A stretch of DNA of 64,000 nucleotides from Sarcomyxa edulis (lineage: Eukaryota; Basidiomycota; Agaricomycetes; Agaricales; Mycenaceae), in the NCBI GenBank assembly GCA_009761415.1, contig QUOL01000009.1, positions 1,550,001 through 1,614,000 of the forward strand. The letters are read 5' to 3'. The notes under the pieces were generated by a model that saw only the letters and a list, made by a program, of their open reading frames with translations, had not been told where the DNA came from and did not search any database. Positions 35,031-46,900 of this stretch are shown one piece after another (the stretch's first letter is position 1; each line of letters opens with the position of its first letter). The position numbers and the translations under genes are program-made.

Positions 35031-35047
35031 GACGCGTTTGACGCGTC
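35031..35047. promoter_or_regulatory. GACGCGTTTGACGCGTC motif upstream of R copy D
   Basis: Two ACGCGT hexamers 4 bp apart (centres 10 bp apart). ACGCGT is the MluI cell-cycle box bound by MBF-type factors. The motif lies about 370 bp before the R copy D start. The same 17-mer stands upstream of R copies A and B, and a one-base variant upstream of C. Confidence 0.5.
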
Positions 35048-35462
35048 AATCTGAGAATCTTGGTTCAGGTAAGTGATATGATGAGACTACCCACCGACTC
35101 CTAAGAGTGTTCTAGAAATATCACATCTCTGTGGGTCTGAACGGAAATGACTATACCGGTGGTAGATACTCCATTGGGCACGAAGACATATCTGAACCGT
35201 TCGACTGTGAGAGAAAATCGTCGAAACGACAAGAATTACTATAAAGGTACAGCTGATGATCGGTGGTGGCATATAAGCGAGATGCCACCTACAAATTAGA
35301 CGTTGGAACCTGGCTACCATTGCACCTTCGGTCTCCTGTTTGTTGCACAGACATAAGATCGAACTCAAATCAAGAGATTTGGACCCTTAATACGGAGAGT
35401 GAGTGACGCGAACAATCAACAAAGAAAGAAAGTGACTTGAGTGTTACCCCCGTCACGGAAGG

Positions 35463-35469
35463 TATAAAG
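35463..35469 (+). promoter_or_regulatory. TATA-like box
   Basis: TATAAAG about 115 bp upstream of the ATG at 35580, followed by a pyrimidine/CAC-rich leader. Confidence 0.5.
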
Positions 35470-35579
35470 GTGGGGGACAAGGAAGGCTTTCCATACATTC
35501 TTCTGCACCACCACCACTACCACCCATACCTACTCCTGACCCTTCGTCACAGTTCACCTTTCCCGACTATTGCACTATC

Positions 35580-37280
35580 ATGTCTTCCTCTCCCTTATTC
35601 GACTCCTCCTTGGTAGTGATAAAAGGTCGTCGAAGAAAACCTATTCTCAAGGAACGGCCCCCAGTGACAAGTACCTCATCGAAAAGCGACAAGAAGGCGG
35701 CCACGAGGGTCAAGATTGCTACCGAATGCGAGACATTGAAGGCTACCATGATGAGCCAAGAACTACCTGGCAACATACTCTACGCGGGAGAAACACCTGT
35801 CGTCATAGAGTGGACGCAAAATCAAGAAGAAGTCATTGCTGAAGGTGAGCTTTACTTCCGACTCTTCGTGATGCAAACCATTAAGATCTTGTCAAAGCCA
35901 ACAACAGAATCATATTTCTCGCGGCGAAGCTCTACACAGCTATAGATAAGATGCGTCGGGCAGGCTTGCCGGCCGATGACATGCTAGATGGCTTGAACCC
36001 AGAGCATTGGATCGGTCCTAACGATGGTGAGTCGTGTTCGAGAGGAGAGTGCTATCACCAGTATTGATTTTCTTTCATAGATGGAGGACTCGAGGACCAA
36101 GTTCGGAAGGACTCCGAAAACTTTGTCCAGTGGCAAGTTCCAGACAGTACGGTAGAGCCAGGACAACCGTCCCTGGTTCAGGGAGACGCGCCGACGAGAC
36201 CCGGAGGTGCGTACTACATAAAACTCGCGTACGACGGACTGACTAATGACATGAAATTGAACAGATAACCAGGCCTCACAGAGCTCTGAGAATGGCGGCC
36301 CCGTCCGCAATAAACGAAGTACCAAGGCGAAGAAGCCGTATGAGGTGATGAAGAAGAAGGATCGCGGTGAGTAGTTGTCCGATACCAGAGATAATCATCG
36401 ATTGACGACTTAGAGATAGATGAGGCTCGAGCGTCCAGCAGTTCGACGACACTCGAGGACCTAGATGAACAGAGAGGCACCAGGCGCAGGCAGCAAAGAA
36501 ATAAGGAAAATGCCACTGACCCAATTGCCAGTTCAGAGTCGGGTCATAGGATGGGCCACCTTCAAGCCATGGAGGCGGGAGGTTCATACGGTGCGTACCC
36601 TTTATTAGACCTAATAATCAGCAGTGATTGACACAAGATACAGTGAGTGGCGAAAGTCGCACAGATGTATCGGGAAGCACAAGTATGGTCGAGGGCTCTG
36701 AAGGCCAGTTCGATACAGCCTCGGCGCGCCTGCCCGACTCATATTACTCGTCTGGAGGCAATCCTCTTGACTGGGTAGACACGGCATCACGGAATTCGAG
36801 AGTTGATGGATTCACGTATGGTGCGTCGTTCGTATGACGTCTACAAACAGGAAAATAAGCTGAACAATGGGAATAGACTTCGATGAATCGAGGATAGTTG
36901 ATCCATCCCCGTTAACTCTCGACGACGCACTCTTCCCGCCATCTTCCACTCCGTCAATGTCACTCCACAACCACATGATGTTCGGGAACGACACAAACTT
37001 ACCGACACCATCCTGCTCGACCTCGCAAGCTTTATCATCATCATCTTCGGTAGAGCAGGCAGTGTCTGCACAGTGTTTAGACTCGGCACCGAGTCCAGTG
37101 GGCAATCCCCACAACCTGATATATACGTACGGCTTAGGTGAATCAGGCTACTCTAATGAGCTAGCCAATTCGCCCAACCAGGCTCATAGCTATCAAGGCT
37201 ATGGGCAAAACTATGACTGGCTGCAGGATGCAGAAAATGAGGAAGAGGGATCGGGTTGGGACACTTACCTGGTAGGTTAA
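35580..37280 (+). CDS. Hypothetical Ser-rich, probably nuclear protein, seven exons
   Basis: Not recognised. Exons 35580-35844, 35898-36026, 36081-36206, 36265-36366, 36414-36590, 36644-36820 and 36877-37280 join to 459 aa. Every one of the six introns is in phase 1, and exons 2-6 are all multiples of three, so each can be skipped without a frameshift. The N-terminus is basic (VIKGRRRKPILKERPPV). A short globular-looking part follows (FLAAKLYTAIDKMRRAGLP, then GLNPEHWIG). Basic NLS-like clusters come next (KKPYEVMKKKDR, TRRRQQRNKEN), and the tail is Ser/Pro/acidic (DWLQDAENEEEGSGWDTYL). The composition resembles a transcriptional regulator, but no DNA-binding fold is visible. Confidence 0.68.
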
Positions 37281-40200
37281 GATCTATGCAGTCTTCAGAT
37301 GTATAGAAATCAACTGATCACTCTCACCTAGTTCTAAGTCATGCCCCCTCAAACTCTGTGCATCCGGCTCCATCGTCGCCATCTAGATGGCCACCCTTTT
37401 ATCTTTTATTTTCTTCGTTACCTCCTTTGTTTCTGTATTGTCAGGCCAGCGTAAATGTACGGTTCTTTGCTGATGTTCTGATGAGAGGACAGTGAGATCA
37501 ATGGGGAGGACTGCGTTCGAATGTTCGTCTCGTCGTCGTCCGTGTCGGTCAGACTCGGAGGTAAGCGTGAGAAAATGGGCTTCGGCCTTGCGAGGTTTTT
37601 GATTTGTCAGATTTGCCAGTGAAGACCTGCTTGCACGGAGTCCGACAGTTTTTCTCTCTATCACTCTGGAGCCTCGACAGTCTAGCATCTTATGCATATC
37701 CGGAAACAAAACTTGCTTGCGGTAGGTTGCGCCAAATTATACCTCGATATTGAAGGGAGAAATTTGAGACGGATGCTGGTGAGTGGGGTCTCCTTATATC
37801 TAACGATGATGGCTCGGAGCTAGAACTCGTGGTATGTATGTTGAAATGGAAAAGATGCATAGGGCAAGAAGGGCATGGCTACGCGTCAAAAAGTGATAGA
37901 ATCGTGAGTAATGACCTTGCTTGCGCCGTACATAGACGGTCCTTGCTCAGACTCCTATTCTTCCATTCGTTTCTATATATTCAACGTACCTGGGATTTGA
38001 CGCGTTTAGCTCTCCATGAATGAACGAGACGCGACCTCTCTCGATTTATTTCTCTGGCTTCACCGATGATGGACGATGCCATCGAAAAAGTGTCGCGCTA
38101 TACTCCAAATTACAAATCCTCTTTAAACATCACGTTGCGCCTCCGAGTCCTTGTTCTCAAATAAACAGATATCTCCAGAGCAAAATGGCGTCACGAACGA
38201 ACTATACTTGCGAGTAGTCCTTGTGCGCTCAGTAGTGCTTCATTCCGCGTAGTCTTTCGGTGAGTCTTTGAATTTTCATTGCTGCTTGAGTGTCTTGTCT
38301 CACGTTCCGTAGTCCTCAGCAATTTCCCCTCCTAAATCGTCTTTGATTTCCTATAGGCCCCAAAACGCCGCGCCACAAACGGCCATACTCAGTGCCTTAC
38401 CAAGCTCAGATGAAGAAATGATGACGAAGATCGCTCTGGTAGAGGCTCAGACAACAAACGTCGTCACCTCCCCGCATCCCATACTCACAGGCAACAGTCC
38501 ACCCTCGCCTGCTCTGCTTTTCAGCCACTCAAACTTCAAAGATCGATGTCCGGAGGTCCACCGTCTCTCACGATAGTCCACTTTTACCCAATTTCGAGGA
38601 CGTGGATCTCGCCGATCACAACTTCAAGTTGTAGCTTCTTCGTTCACTATCCATGTGTGCCCTCTTTCAATGTGCATCAATCTATTGTTTGGAAAATGGC
38701 GCCGAGTACATCGGCTGACATTTGTCTGACCATAATCTACGGCATCGAGCAAGATAGTCAGTGGCGTCCTTGAGAAAACAAAACTTCGCGTTTTCGGTTG
38801 GTCGGCGCCGGTGGTTGGCTTTCGCCTTATGATCTTACAACCGCAAACAAAGAAATGAATCTAATCTGATGAGATTTGATACGGATAAGAGGTCAGACCG
38901 GCATTAATCGTGGTGCAGCACAAACATCTCATCCAGAGACAAAATTATTCACCGGTAACAACGTGAATCGGAGATCTCGGTGGGTGAATGAAGACTCGAT
39001 GATTGGTCGAGGAGGAAAGGAAAGATCTCAGAATTTTCGCCTACAGCGCAGGCAGACAGGCCGTAGTGGCAGTATACGAAGATGTAAGGTGAGGGAGGTG
39101 CTATTCGGACAGCGAGAAAGATGCTGATTGATGATCCATTAGCACGACCGATTAAATCCATGGCAAGGGCTGGGAAAATGATGGTGTCGCCATATGGTAC
39201 GGAGACATCAGGCCTCAGGCCTTGTCTAGTTGTGGGATGTCAGCAGCGGAGCGACCCAGAATAAAAGCGCCGCACATACTGTCTCAACGTCACGAACTCG
39301 TTCCCGTGCTCGTCAAATCCTTCTGAGCCGGGATCAGAGCCCGCCGAGTATGACTATGACATCCATGGGCCGAGATCTTCGGTTCAAGACGGAAGGGCAG
39401 CAACGGGTATGGGTGCGCCCTGTGTATGGCGCCTTGGTGCAAAGCATTTGGTCTTGCATTTTAGCGTCACCTTGTTGCTCGAGATTCTACAAGTCGAGTA
39501 TGCCGCAGGTATGAGCACTGGAATGTGGAGGAGGGGGATATAATTCTTAGCTGCTGATTGGGATCAACGATGATCTGCAACTCGCTACCAGTGGGATATA
39601 TGTTCTATGATTATGATTTCGTTGATTCAGCGGCAGCAGGAATTCATAGGTAGAGGAAGCCATTCAAGTCGCAAAGATGGAGGGTGTTGGTGACGGTGAC
39701 GGGAAGAGCAATCACCTTTCCCCGATGACAGGACCTCGCCGTTGAAGAATTCGAGATGGTAAAAAAGCAATACAACGGAAATTTGAAGAGAATTTTCATG
39801 AGGATCAATTACTGCACAATGCAGTACATGGCTACAAGGGTGCTTACCGTGTCACCGTGACGGCGTGAACCGTTCAACTCTATGTACGGCAGAACCGAAT
39901 CACACAGGGTTTCATCATTCATGTAGCACGTCCGGGTTCCTATCCAGAATATCTTGGCTTCAATATCCAACGGGGTACCTTTGGAGCGTACGCTGTGGTC
40001 GTGAGAGAGTCGAGATGAGTGAAAGCCCGAGTCGTGATCAAAGCTATGATCTATCCCTAGAGCCAGCACCCAATAGATAGAGCTCGAGTCGCTCCTGTGT
40101 ACCTGAGCTAGTATATCATGAGTCGGGTATATATCGCAATGGCACAGTCAGATAACTCGCCGACTATGTCTTGGAGTCTTGGACGAAGGAAAATTGAACG

Positions 40201-40672
40201 AAGGAGATCTGCGGAAAAATCTTATCGATCTTATCAGTTTGTCTTATCGCAATCTGCGATCAGATAAGCGACATCTAGAACTCAGGCTAATCTGATTAGA
40301 TTACCAACCCTCTGGTTCTTTGAAATTTCCATCACGCTCTTTTCGATCTTTTTTCTTTTTCGCCAATTACAACCATGCGGTTCGCGTTCTCCGTTTCGAG
40401 TCGTTATGGAGAGCCTTCCAATGCACCACAGCACCCTCCGTAGCAAATCAAATGCATCTGTGGGCCATGGGGAATTCTCATCCAATCCGAACGGCTCACT
40501 TACCCTCATGTGCCTGTCCAGTGTCAGTATTCGTGACCAACAAACCGAGATATCGATATGATGGTTATAAGAACCCTCGGGATGCTCCATTTTCGCGTGT
40601 CGTACTCCGTCCCCAGAGGCCCTCTTTTCCTTTTCTCCGCAGGTAAATCCTTGCATAACGATAACGACTACC
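37281..40672. other. long gene-poor interval
   Basis: About 3.4 kb. Two stretches have better-than-random frames. The plus frame 39181-39510 reads GLRPCLVVGCQQRSDPE, one in-frame stop, then TYCLNVTNSFPC and YDYDIHGPRSSVQDGRA before a GTATGA splice-like site. The minus frame 40069-39848 reads IEAKIFWIGTRTCYMND and LPYIELNGSRRHGDTV before GTAAGC. Neither can be extended to a full gene. No repeat with other parts of the window was recognised. Confidence 0.45.
39181..39511 (+). pseudogene. possible gene remnant with one in-frame stop
   Basis: An ATG frame (MVSPYGTETSGLRP) has the cysteine pattern C-x5-C at LRPCLVVGCQQ. It is interrupted by a TAA and continues in the same frame for about 75 codons, ending at a GTATGA donor-like site. 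The continued composition (YCLNVTNSFPCSS) suggests former coding sequence. Product unknown. Confidence 0.3.
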
Positions 40673-43568
40673 ATGTCCTCCAATGTCTTCATCAATGCAA
40701 CGATCTCAGCAGCTGTCAACCCCGACAAAGCACCTGCAAAGGCGCGAAACAAATCGTACCCACACAGTGTGTTGTATCTGTACGCTTGTTTCATCTTCGC
40801 CATCATGTGCGTTCAGTGGGGTACTTGGGCGTGGAATAAGATGTCGGCGGCGAGGCGTTTGCGTAATGTGCGTTCTGGGGCATCCACAAGTGCTGCTCGT
40901 ACAGATCCAGAGCTTGGAACTGGAAATGGTTCTGGATCGGGTGGTCCCGCTAGTACCTCGCGACCTATATCCCTACGATATATCCCAACGTACATGACCT
41001 CGGCAATCCGCACGCTCCTCTTCAGAAAGACCGTCACGATGACAATTCCAATGATATCTTTCTCGGGGTGCGTTCTTTCTCTTTCGAATCATATCCCATA
41101 TTCGTATTCTCATCACTCACATTCACATTCATGAATATACGTAGCCCGACGCTTATCGTGCAAGACCAATATATGTTGAACGTGTCTGAGATCCTCTTGA
41201 CGATTGGGTATACATTGGCACTTTTCCTATGGGAATTTCTGGACAGTACGTGGATGAATCCACCTTTGACGATATGGATATGATATGCTGACTTGAATTG
41301 CTACCAGCCACTTCTATCGCGGGCGTCCCGTTGTTGAACAGATATTGGTCTAATCGCGCGGGGACGTTGTTGTCTTCGCAATTGCCGCTGATCACTGCCC
41401 TTGGAACGAAAAATCTGATCAGTGGTGAGTAGCTATTTCCCTCGTCACTCGACATTACATTATGAAGTGGATGTTGATCATCAGATCCCTCTTCCTCTTC
41501 TAGTCGCACTACGAATCAGCACAGAAAAAGTCAACTACCTCCATCGCATGACATCCCGAGTCGTCTTCGTCTTGCTTTGGGTACACGTTGCTGGTAGAGT
41601 GAGTCCCTCCCTTTTTCCTTTGTTTCTTCCCCTCGTCTTTATCCACGATGCTCCAAGTGACTAGTGACTCACTTGAAGTTCCTTTCCTTCACAGGTCCAA
41701 GCTAGCATAGACGAAGAAGACACCGCAAGTCGCTGGTTACACCTCGGCATCCTCTCGGGCGTGTGCTTCTTCTTCCTCATCATCTTCTCTTTGAAGCCGA
41801 TTCGGAAGGAGGCGTATGAGCTTTTCTTTTTGACGCATTTCGTTCTGGTTTTGTGAGTCTCGGGGTGACATCATGGGCGTAAACTTATACTAAACATCTT
41901 GCACTTCATAGGGTCCTGCTCATTGGTGCTTACTACCATACCAGAAACTTTGAGTAAGTTGATACGATACGTTCTATCATTTCTTCCTTTCCTCGACCCA
42001 ATATTAATGTTCATTCATTCATTCGTAGCTTCCAACAATACATCTGGCCATGCTTCCTAATCTGGGGCCTCGACCGTCTCATCCGTCTTGCCCGTGTCGC
42101 TTTCTTTAACTTCTCGCACTATTTCTCTTCGTCTACCTCCTCGATCTCCCCCTCATCATCATCATCTTCGCTCACCGCCGAAAACGAAATCACCTCCCGC
42201 ATCCAGACACACGCAACGCTCAAGATGCTCTCGACCCACTGCGTGCAGGTGACGGTTCCCCGACCACGTCATTTCCACTGGTCTCCTGGCCAGACCGCTA
42301 TCATCACTATCCCGAGTTTGTATCATATTCCTGGGGTCCCTCTCGAAGCGCACCCGTTTACCATCGCTAGTTTTGATTCATCTGTCTACACGCACGACGA
42401 GAACAAGGCATCGACCTCCGTCGATAACTCGAAGAAGGAGAAGGAGAAGGGTCTAGGAAAAAGAGATAGGGACTCGTTCTCAAACGACGTCGTATTCCTC
42501 ATCAACGCACATAGAGGCTTTACGCGTCGTTTGGCCTTGGCTGCCTCTGCAGACGACAACGCGAAGGATACTTTGAAAGTCCTCGTGGATGGTCCGTACG
42601 GTATCACGCCTGACTTGAGTTTCTGCGATACAGTCGTTCTCGTTGCCGGTATGTCCAACCCAATCTTTTGTGCGGTCATTAGATTAATTGTGTGCGTGAT
42701 ATAGGTGGCTCGGGTATCTCTTACACACTTCCTGTTTTCCTGGATCTCGTCGAGTGAGTACTGTTGCTATCCCTTTCGCATCGAATCCCTGACTGGAATT
42801 CAAATTAGACGCATCAAACGCGGTAAGACCAATTGCACGAGGATTGTGTTTATCTGGGCTATTCGATCTGCAGGTCCGTAGAACTCCTGGTTAGAATCTC
42901 AAAAACCTGACACTGACACTAACATGAATCTAAAGACCACATATCATGGATATCCTCCCCCCTCTTCCAATCTCTCTCCAAATTCTCCTCATCCTCATCC
43001 TCACTCGGGGTCACGGTTGAGGTCAGGATCCATATCACGAACGACCATAATGCCAATCCTGATAATGATTGGGATGATGATTCATTGCATGGCGGCGATG
43101 AATTGGAGAACGAAAAAGTCAGGGGGTCGGATGAGACTGAGATCGCGAGTCCTACGAGCCTGATGAGTCCGACGGATACCGTCATAGACAGCTCGAACGA
43201 AAACGAAAAAGCGAACGACCTCAAGACAGAAAAGAAGGGCTCCAATCTCAAGTCTCCACGCAAAGACAAACAGATCCTCAGTCTGTCGTGTGTCTCAACA
43301 ACCCCTGGGAGGCCCGATCTTGAGTCCATCTTGAAGGAAGAGGTTGAGAGGACTGTGGGTGGTGGGCATGTTTCCGTTCATGGTACGTCTATTCTTTTTA
43401 TGCTCCATTCCGATCGAGCTCATTGGCTTTATGCGCGGTTGCATTATAGTCTGTGGCTCGACTGGAATCGCTCGTGCCGTTCGCTCTGCGCTCTCTTATA
43501 ACCCCACGAGCATCCTCAGAGGCGGGGCGACTGTTTCTTTGCATGTCGAGTCGTTTGGGATAGCGTAG
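40673..43568 (+). CDS. Ferric reductase / NADPH oxidase-type transmembrane protein
   Basis: About 730 aa in 11 exons, start at 40673. Such enzymes pass electrons from NADPH through FAD and two hemes across the plasma membrane to Fe3+ or Cu2+. The ferric-reductase membrane domain has both bis-heme pairs with H-x13-H spacing: from HRMTSRVV to VHVAGR, and from THFVLVL to AYYHTRN. The FAD-binding domain has HWSPGQTAIITIP and the signature HPFTIAS. The NADPH domain has VDGPYG, LVAGGSGISYTLPV and, at the end, CGSTGIARAVRSAL and GGATVSLHVESFG. Ser/Asp/Lys-rich insertions occur in the FAD domain (about 42400-42470) and the NAD domain (about 43030-43300). There is no clear N-terminal signal peptide; the first membrane helix is YACFIFAIMCVQWGTW. 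The gene looks complete and functional. Confidence 0.9.
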
Positions 43569-43865
43569 GTCATGTTATTTTAGCGCCTCCGCGTTTAGAT
43601 TTTAGAATTTGCATTCTGTTTCGTGTAGTAGAAATTGTACTCATTGACGAAGAGGGAAGTCTTGTAAAAGCTTTGGAACCGGGATCGATATTGAGTACTG
43701 AGTATGAGTTGGCTAGGAGGATGAGGGCAAGAAATGAAATAAATAAATAGCGTGGTTATCTGATCGCCGTGACGGCACCGAATCGGTCTCAAGCCTCTTC
43801 GAGTCTTCGTCAGCTCTTCGTCGTTTTTGCTCGTCCGCGCTGCACAGCTATCCGATGGTCTGATC

Positions 43866-45024
43866 TTATGCATCGAGCTCGAGGGGGAGATCCACAGAAA
43901 AACATTCTTGAAAGTGAGTACATCTACTGTTACATCGGGTATACAGAGATACATGTACAGAGAGGAAGAAGAAAGACGAAAAAATGGACGGGAGAGCTCC
44001 TTCACGATCTCGTGGCTCTCGCCTCTACAAAAGAATCTATGCATCAGCGGTCTCCTCCTCTTGACAAAACATATCTATACTCACCATCTTTGAGCCTTTG
44101 TCCCTTTGACAATGGGTCTCTTGAGTAGGGGTTAGGGTGTGTTTTGCTTGAGGAGGATTCCTTTTTGGTCCTAGCGGGGCCTACACAGAACGAGACAAAG
44201 ATGTTCACGGTACGTCCCGAAATCAATATTTGTGTACTTACCAACGCCGAGTGCGCCTTCCAAGCTAGAGCATAGCTCAGGAGGCGGTACGCTGGGAGGT
44301 GGGGGTGCGGGGTAGAAAGGAGTTTCTAGATACAAACGAACGCGAAAAAGAATGTCAATGGTACCGGTAAGCTCTGATCAACTCCACTGATTGTGTACTC
44401 ACCCGTACCCAGCGCGCCTCGTAAGCTCGAGTATTGCTTCGAGGGTGCTAAACCAGGCGGCGGACGTAGGCGGTGGAGAGACTCCCCTAGAATCAAACGA
44501 AACGATAACGATGAGAATATTGTCAATTCCTGCTCGTTTCGTATGTGAACTAATGTAATCGTACCTTTTCTGAAGGCATCCATCAAGAAAATTTCAATGT
44601 TGTCCTCCTCTCGCTTCTTCTGTGCCGCCCACGCAGCCGCGATCCGTTCTTGTTTAGCCCTGTCGATACGAGCCCATTTATCATCTATTGCTACCATCTT
44701 CACGATCTTCTGCATGAGGACGTCAAATGCTACGTCGTCGTCGTTGAAGAGAGTGGCGGGGGAAGGGGGAGGAGGACGGGGACGGGGAGGCGGTATCGCG
44801 GTCCCTGTTTCGAAGAGCGCGGAGAGGATGCCTAGGACTTCTTTCTCTGGCTTGTCTGGATTCAAGGATTTGAATGGTGGGATGTCGCGGAACATGCTCT
44901 GGGAGGAAGAGCAGGAGTCGATGGGAGGTAGTGAGGAAGATCCCTGATCGTCATTTTCATTGGTGGGGTAATATGGAGCTAGCCAGTCGAGTGGCTGGAC
45001 GGAAGGGCGGTTTGAACGATACAT
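43866..45024 (-). CDS. Family R copy A: Pro-rich, coiled-coil hypothetical protein
   Basis: Five exons (45024-44565, 44486-44403, 44325-44242, 44180-44085, 43906-43866) join in frame to 254 aa, all introns in phase 1. Start MYRSNRPSVQPLDWLAPYY. A poly-proline stretch follows (about residue 80-100), then an acidic patch and a charged, helix-prone segment (IDRAKQERIAAAWAAQKKRE). The short 3' exons carry ESLHRLRPPPGLAPSKQYS, SSLEGALGVG, GPARTKKESSSSK and ECFSVDLPLELDA. The frame is also open upstream to 45189, but the promoter-like conserved flank and copy D favour the MYR start. Function unknown; there is no targeting signal. It may be a nuclear or scaffold protein. Confidence 0.6.
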
Positions 45025-45145
45025 GTCTTTGATCAAATGGGTTGATGATTTGAACGAGTAAGGGGAAGATTGAGTACGAGGAAATCGAGTTGGGTTGGGA
45101 AGGTGGAAGTTGAGAGCAAGGTAGGAGTTCAGTCTGAGTGTGGCT

Positions 45146-45151
45146 TTTAAA
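45146..45151 (-). promoter_or_regulatory. TTTAAA box of R copy A
   Basis: TTTAAA about 122 bp before the ATG. Copy B has it at the same distance. In C the equivalent reads CTTGAA and in D it is not recognisable. Confidence 0.4.
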
Positions 45152-45647
45152 CCCGATGTCACGTTGCTCACTCCCTTTGTTCTCCTCACGCGCTTCCTAT
45201 TGGATATTTCGCGTCGGTCGAAACTCCGCTACCGCTTGGGCACCTCGTGTTTCCTATGCCACCGAACCTTTTTCTAGTCTTCTAGGCTCATGATTGCGCT
45301 ACTCGAGATGAAGGGTGGTGAAGGTCGTATCGCGCCTATTCATATCTTGCGTTCAACCCCCGAAGTTTCAATCGATTGGACCACCGTACTGCTTGCCTGC
45401 TCAACGTCGGCCGTTGCGATCTAATTCAGACGCTTTCTCTTTCGTTCCCTTTATCTGTGTCGTCTCAATACCTGACGCTCTTAGTGACACTATGCCTTCG
45501 TCCTTCTCTCATTCAACACGGTTGTTTTCCCTTCACTGGTTCTGTTCTTATCCGTTCATGTTCAAGGAACCTGGAACGCGTCTGCGTCCCGCGTGGACGC
45601 GATTTTGGCGTGCGTATGCACTGATCACTGCATATATCGATCATTGA

Positions 45648-45664
45648 GACGCGTTTGACGCGTC
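45648..45664. promoter_or_regulatory. GACGCGTTTGACGCGTC motif upstream of R copy A
   Basis: Identical to the 17-mer at 35031, about 620 bp before the R copy A start. Surrounding sequence (TGCACTGATCACTGCATAT) is also shared in part with units B and C. Confidence 0.5.
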
Positions 45665-46274
45665 GTTTCGAACTTGGGAAGTCTTCTTGATAGTCGATTG
45701 CGTACTAAAGAAATTGACACGTGATTCGAACAAGAACCTTCGTGCCTGCACCGCCACTCCGACGCTGATGAGATATTATTACAGTAGGACTTCGACTTCT
45801 CTCGATTCGAGAAACTTGCCGTAGTGCTGACGGAGCGCAACTGTCTTTGAGGAGAATAGTCTTTCTCAGACGAGATACTGTCGCACAAGGAGACATCGAA
45901 GATGGATTCGAAAGGACGACGGCTAGTAGAAGTTGAAATGTCGATCGTGTACTGCTCGACTTGCCTTTGAAGAATTCAGAGTCGTAGCCAATTACAGATA
46001 TTGTTTGGGTTGGGGTACGGGACATATTCGACTCAGTGTTTGATCCATATACCTATGCACCAAGGGCGGTCTTTCGTAGGCGTTGGTGTTGGTGTTCGTA
46101 TTGTTACTCGTATTATTCGAGCTGCGATAGGTCGGACGAACGAACGATAGTGATTTGTTGCGGAAAAGTACGATTTGTATCGCAAGACCTTGAACTCATA
46201 AACCCGGAAACCAACCCCCCAAAGGTCTTGAGAAGTTTGTTCTCACCTCGACACCGACATTCAACATCAAGGAT

Positions 46275-46900
46275 GACTCACTCACTACTCCTGAACCCAA
46301 TCACAAGTTCACAGCCCGGAGCCCTTGACCGATATCGACAGACTCGAGCAGAACAAAGTCGTGACACCGATTGGAGAATCCAGGCCAGGGAGCACAGATC
46401 GCACCGTCGAGACGTGAATAACTTTGAATCGATAGCAGAGATACCGGATACTCAACGGTCAGAAGACAGTCTCATTCGTAGTCCCAACATCTTCTAAATT
46501 GATAACGATCACACCCCCACCGATAGGTATGGTAATTGGGACCTGCGATACTGTTTGGTGGGCTTGGGAGCGTGAGGTCTGTTACGCTGCAGGAAGTTCC
46601 TAGATCTGGTTTGTCAGAGGAGACGCGAGAGATAGAAAGTAGGACGGAAGGTGAGGAGAATAGTAAATGGAAAAGTGAGCGGTTTGAAGGTTCAGATGTG
46701 GTTTTGTACGCTGGAGTGACAGAAATGTATGAACGGACGCATCAGTAATTCAGGTAATATAAATGAAAAAACAGACGTATCAGCCTCCAGCAGCCATGAA
46801 GAAAACAACACGTTTGCCGGACGTGATCAAGTCGCCTAGTGATGACCAGTCGGAACTTCTCAAGGGGATTTGGAGCGGGATCTCTACCAGATTCGTCAGA
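46275..46900 (-). pseudogene. Decayed copy of the PLC-like phosphodiesterase
   Basis: Fragments are colinear with exons 7, 8 and 9 of the intact gene at 51.3-53.25 kb. Near 46790-46890 the frame SSDWSSLGDLITSGKRVVFF matches exon 7 (RSDWPTLGDLIDSGKRVIFF). Near 46500-46620 the DNA matches exon 8 with internal deletions. Near 46275-46365 it matches the last exon. No equivalent of exons 1-6 was found, so the catalytic His exon is missing and the copy cannot be functional. Confidence 0.7.

Larger units (their letters stand above)
34664..35579. other. 5' flank of R copy D; no gene
   Basis: About 900 bp holding the conserved R-family upstream region (CTATTGGATA...TTTCGCGTC...ACTCCGCT near 34857-34895) and the ACGCGT double motif at 35031-35047. 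It then becomes the promoter of the divergent gene at 35580. Confidence 0.6.
43740..45670 (-). repeat. Tandem R unit A (gene plus upstream flank)
   Basis: First unit of a tandem/dispersed repeat that includes the whole R gene and about 600 bp of upstream DNA. Related units: B about 47480-49260, C about 49490-50520, D about 33780-35050. Shared landmarks are the terminal GTGAGTACATCTACTGTTAC stretch (A and B), the upstream CTATTGGATATTTCGCGTC, and the ACGCGT double motif. Confidence 0.75.

Noticed and set aside
43769..44128. Plus-strand frames and GTGAGT donors in the R repeats
   Set aside because: The conserved GTGAGTACATCTACTG looks like a plus-strand donor, but no matching plus-strand acceptor or continued frame exists in all copies. 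The minus-strand gene explains the exon conservation better.
45030..45189. Upstream extension of R copies A and B
   Set aside because: The frame is open further 5', but this region holds the TTTAAA box and conserved promoter-like DNA, and copy D starts at the equivalent of the MYR codon.
45717..45770. tRNA-like T-arm (TTCGAATC on the minus strand)
   Set aside because: The flanking 5-bp stem does not pair and no acceptor or anticodon stem is present.
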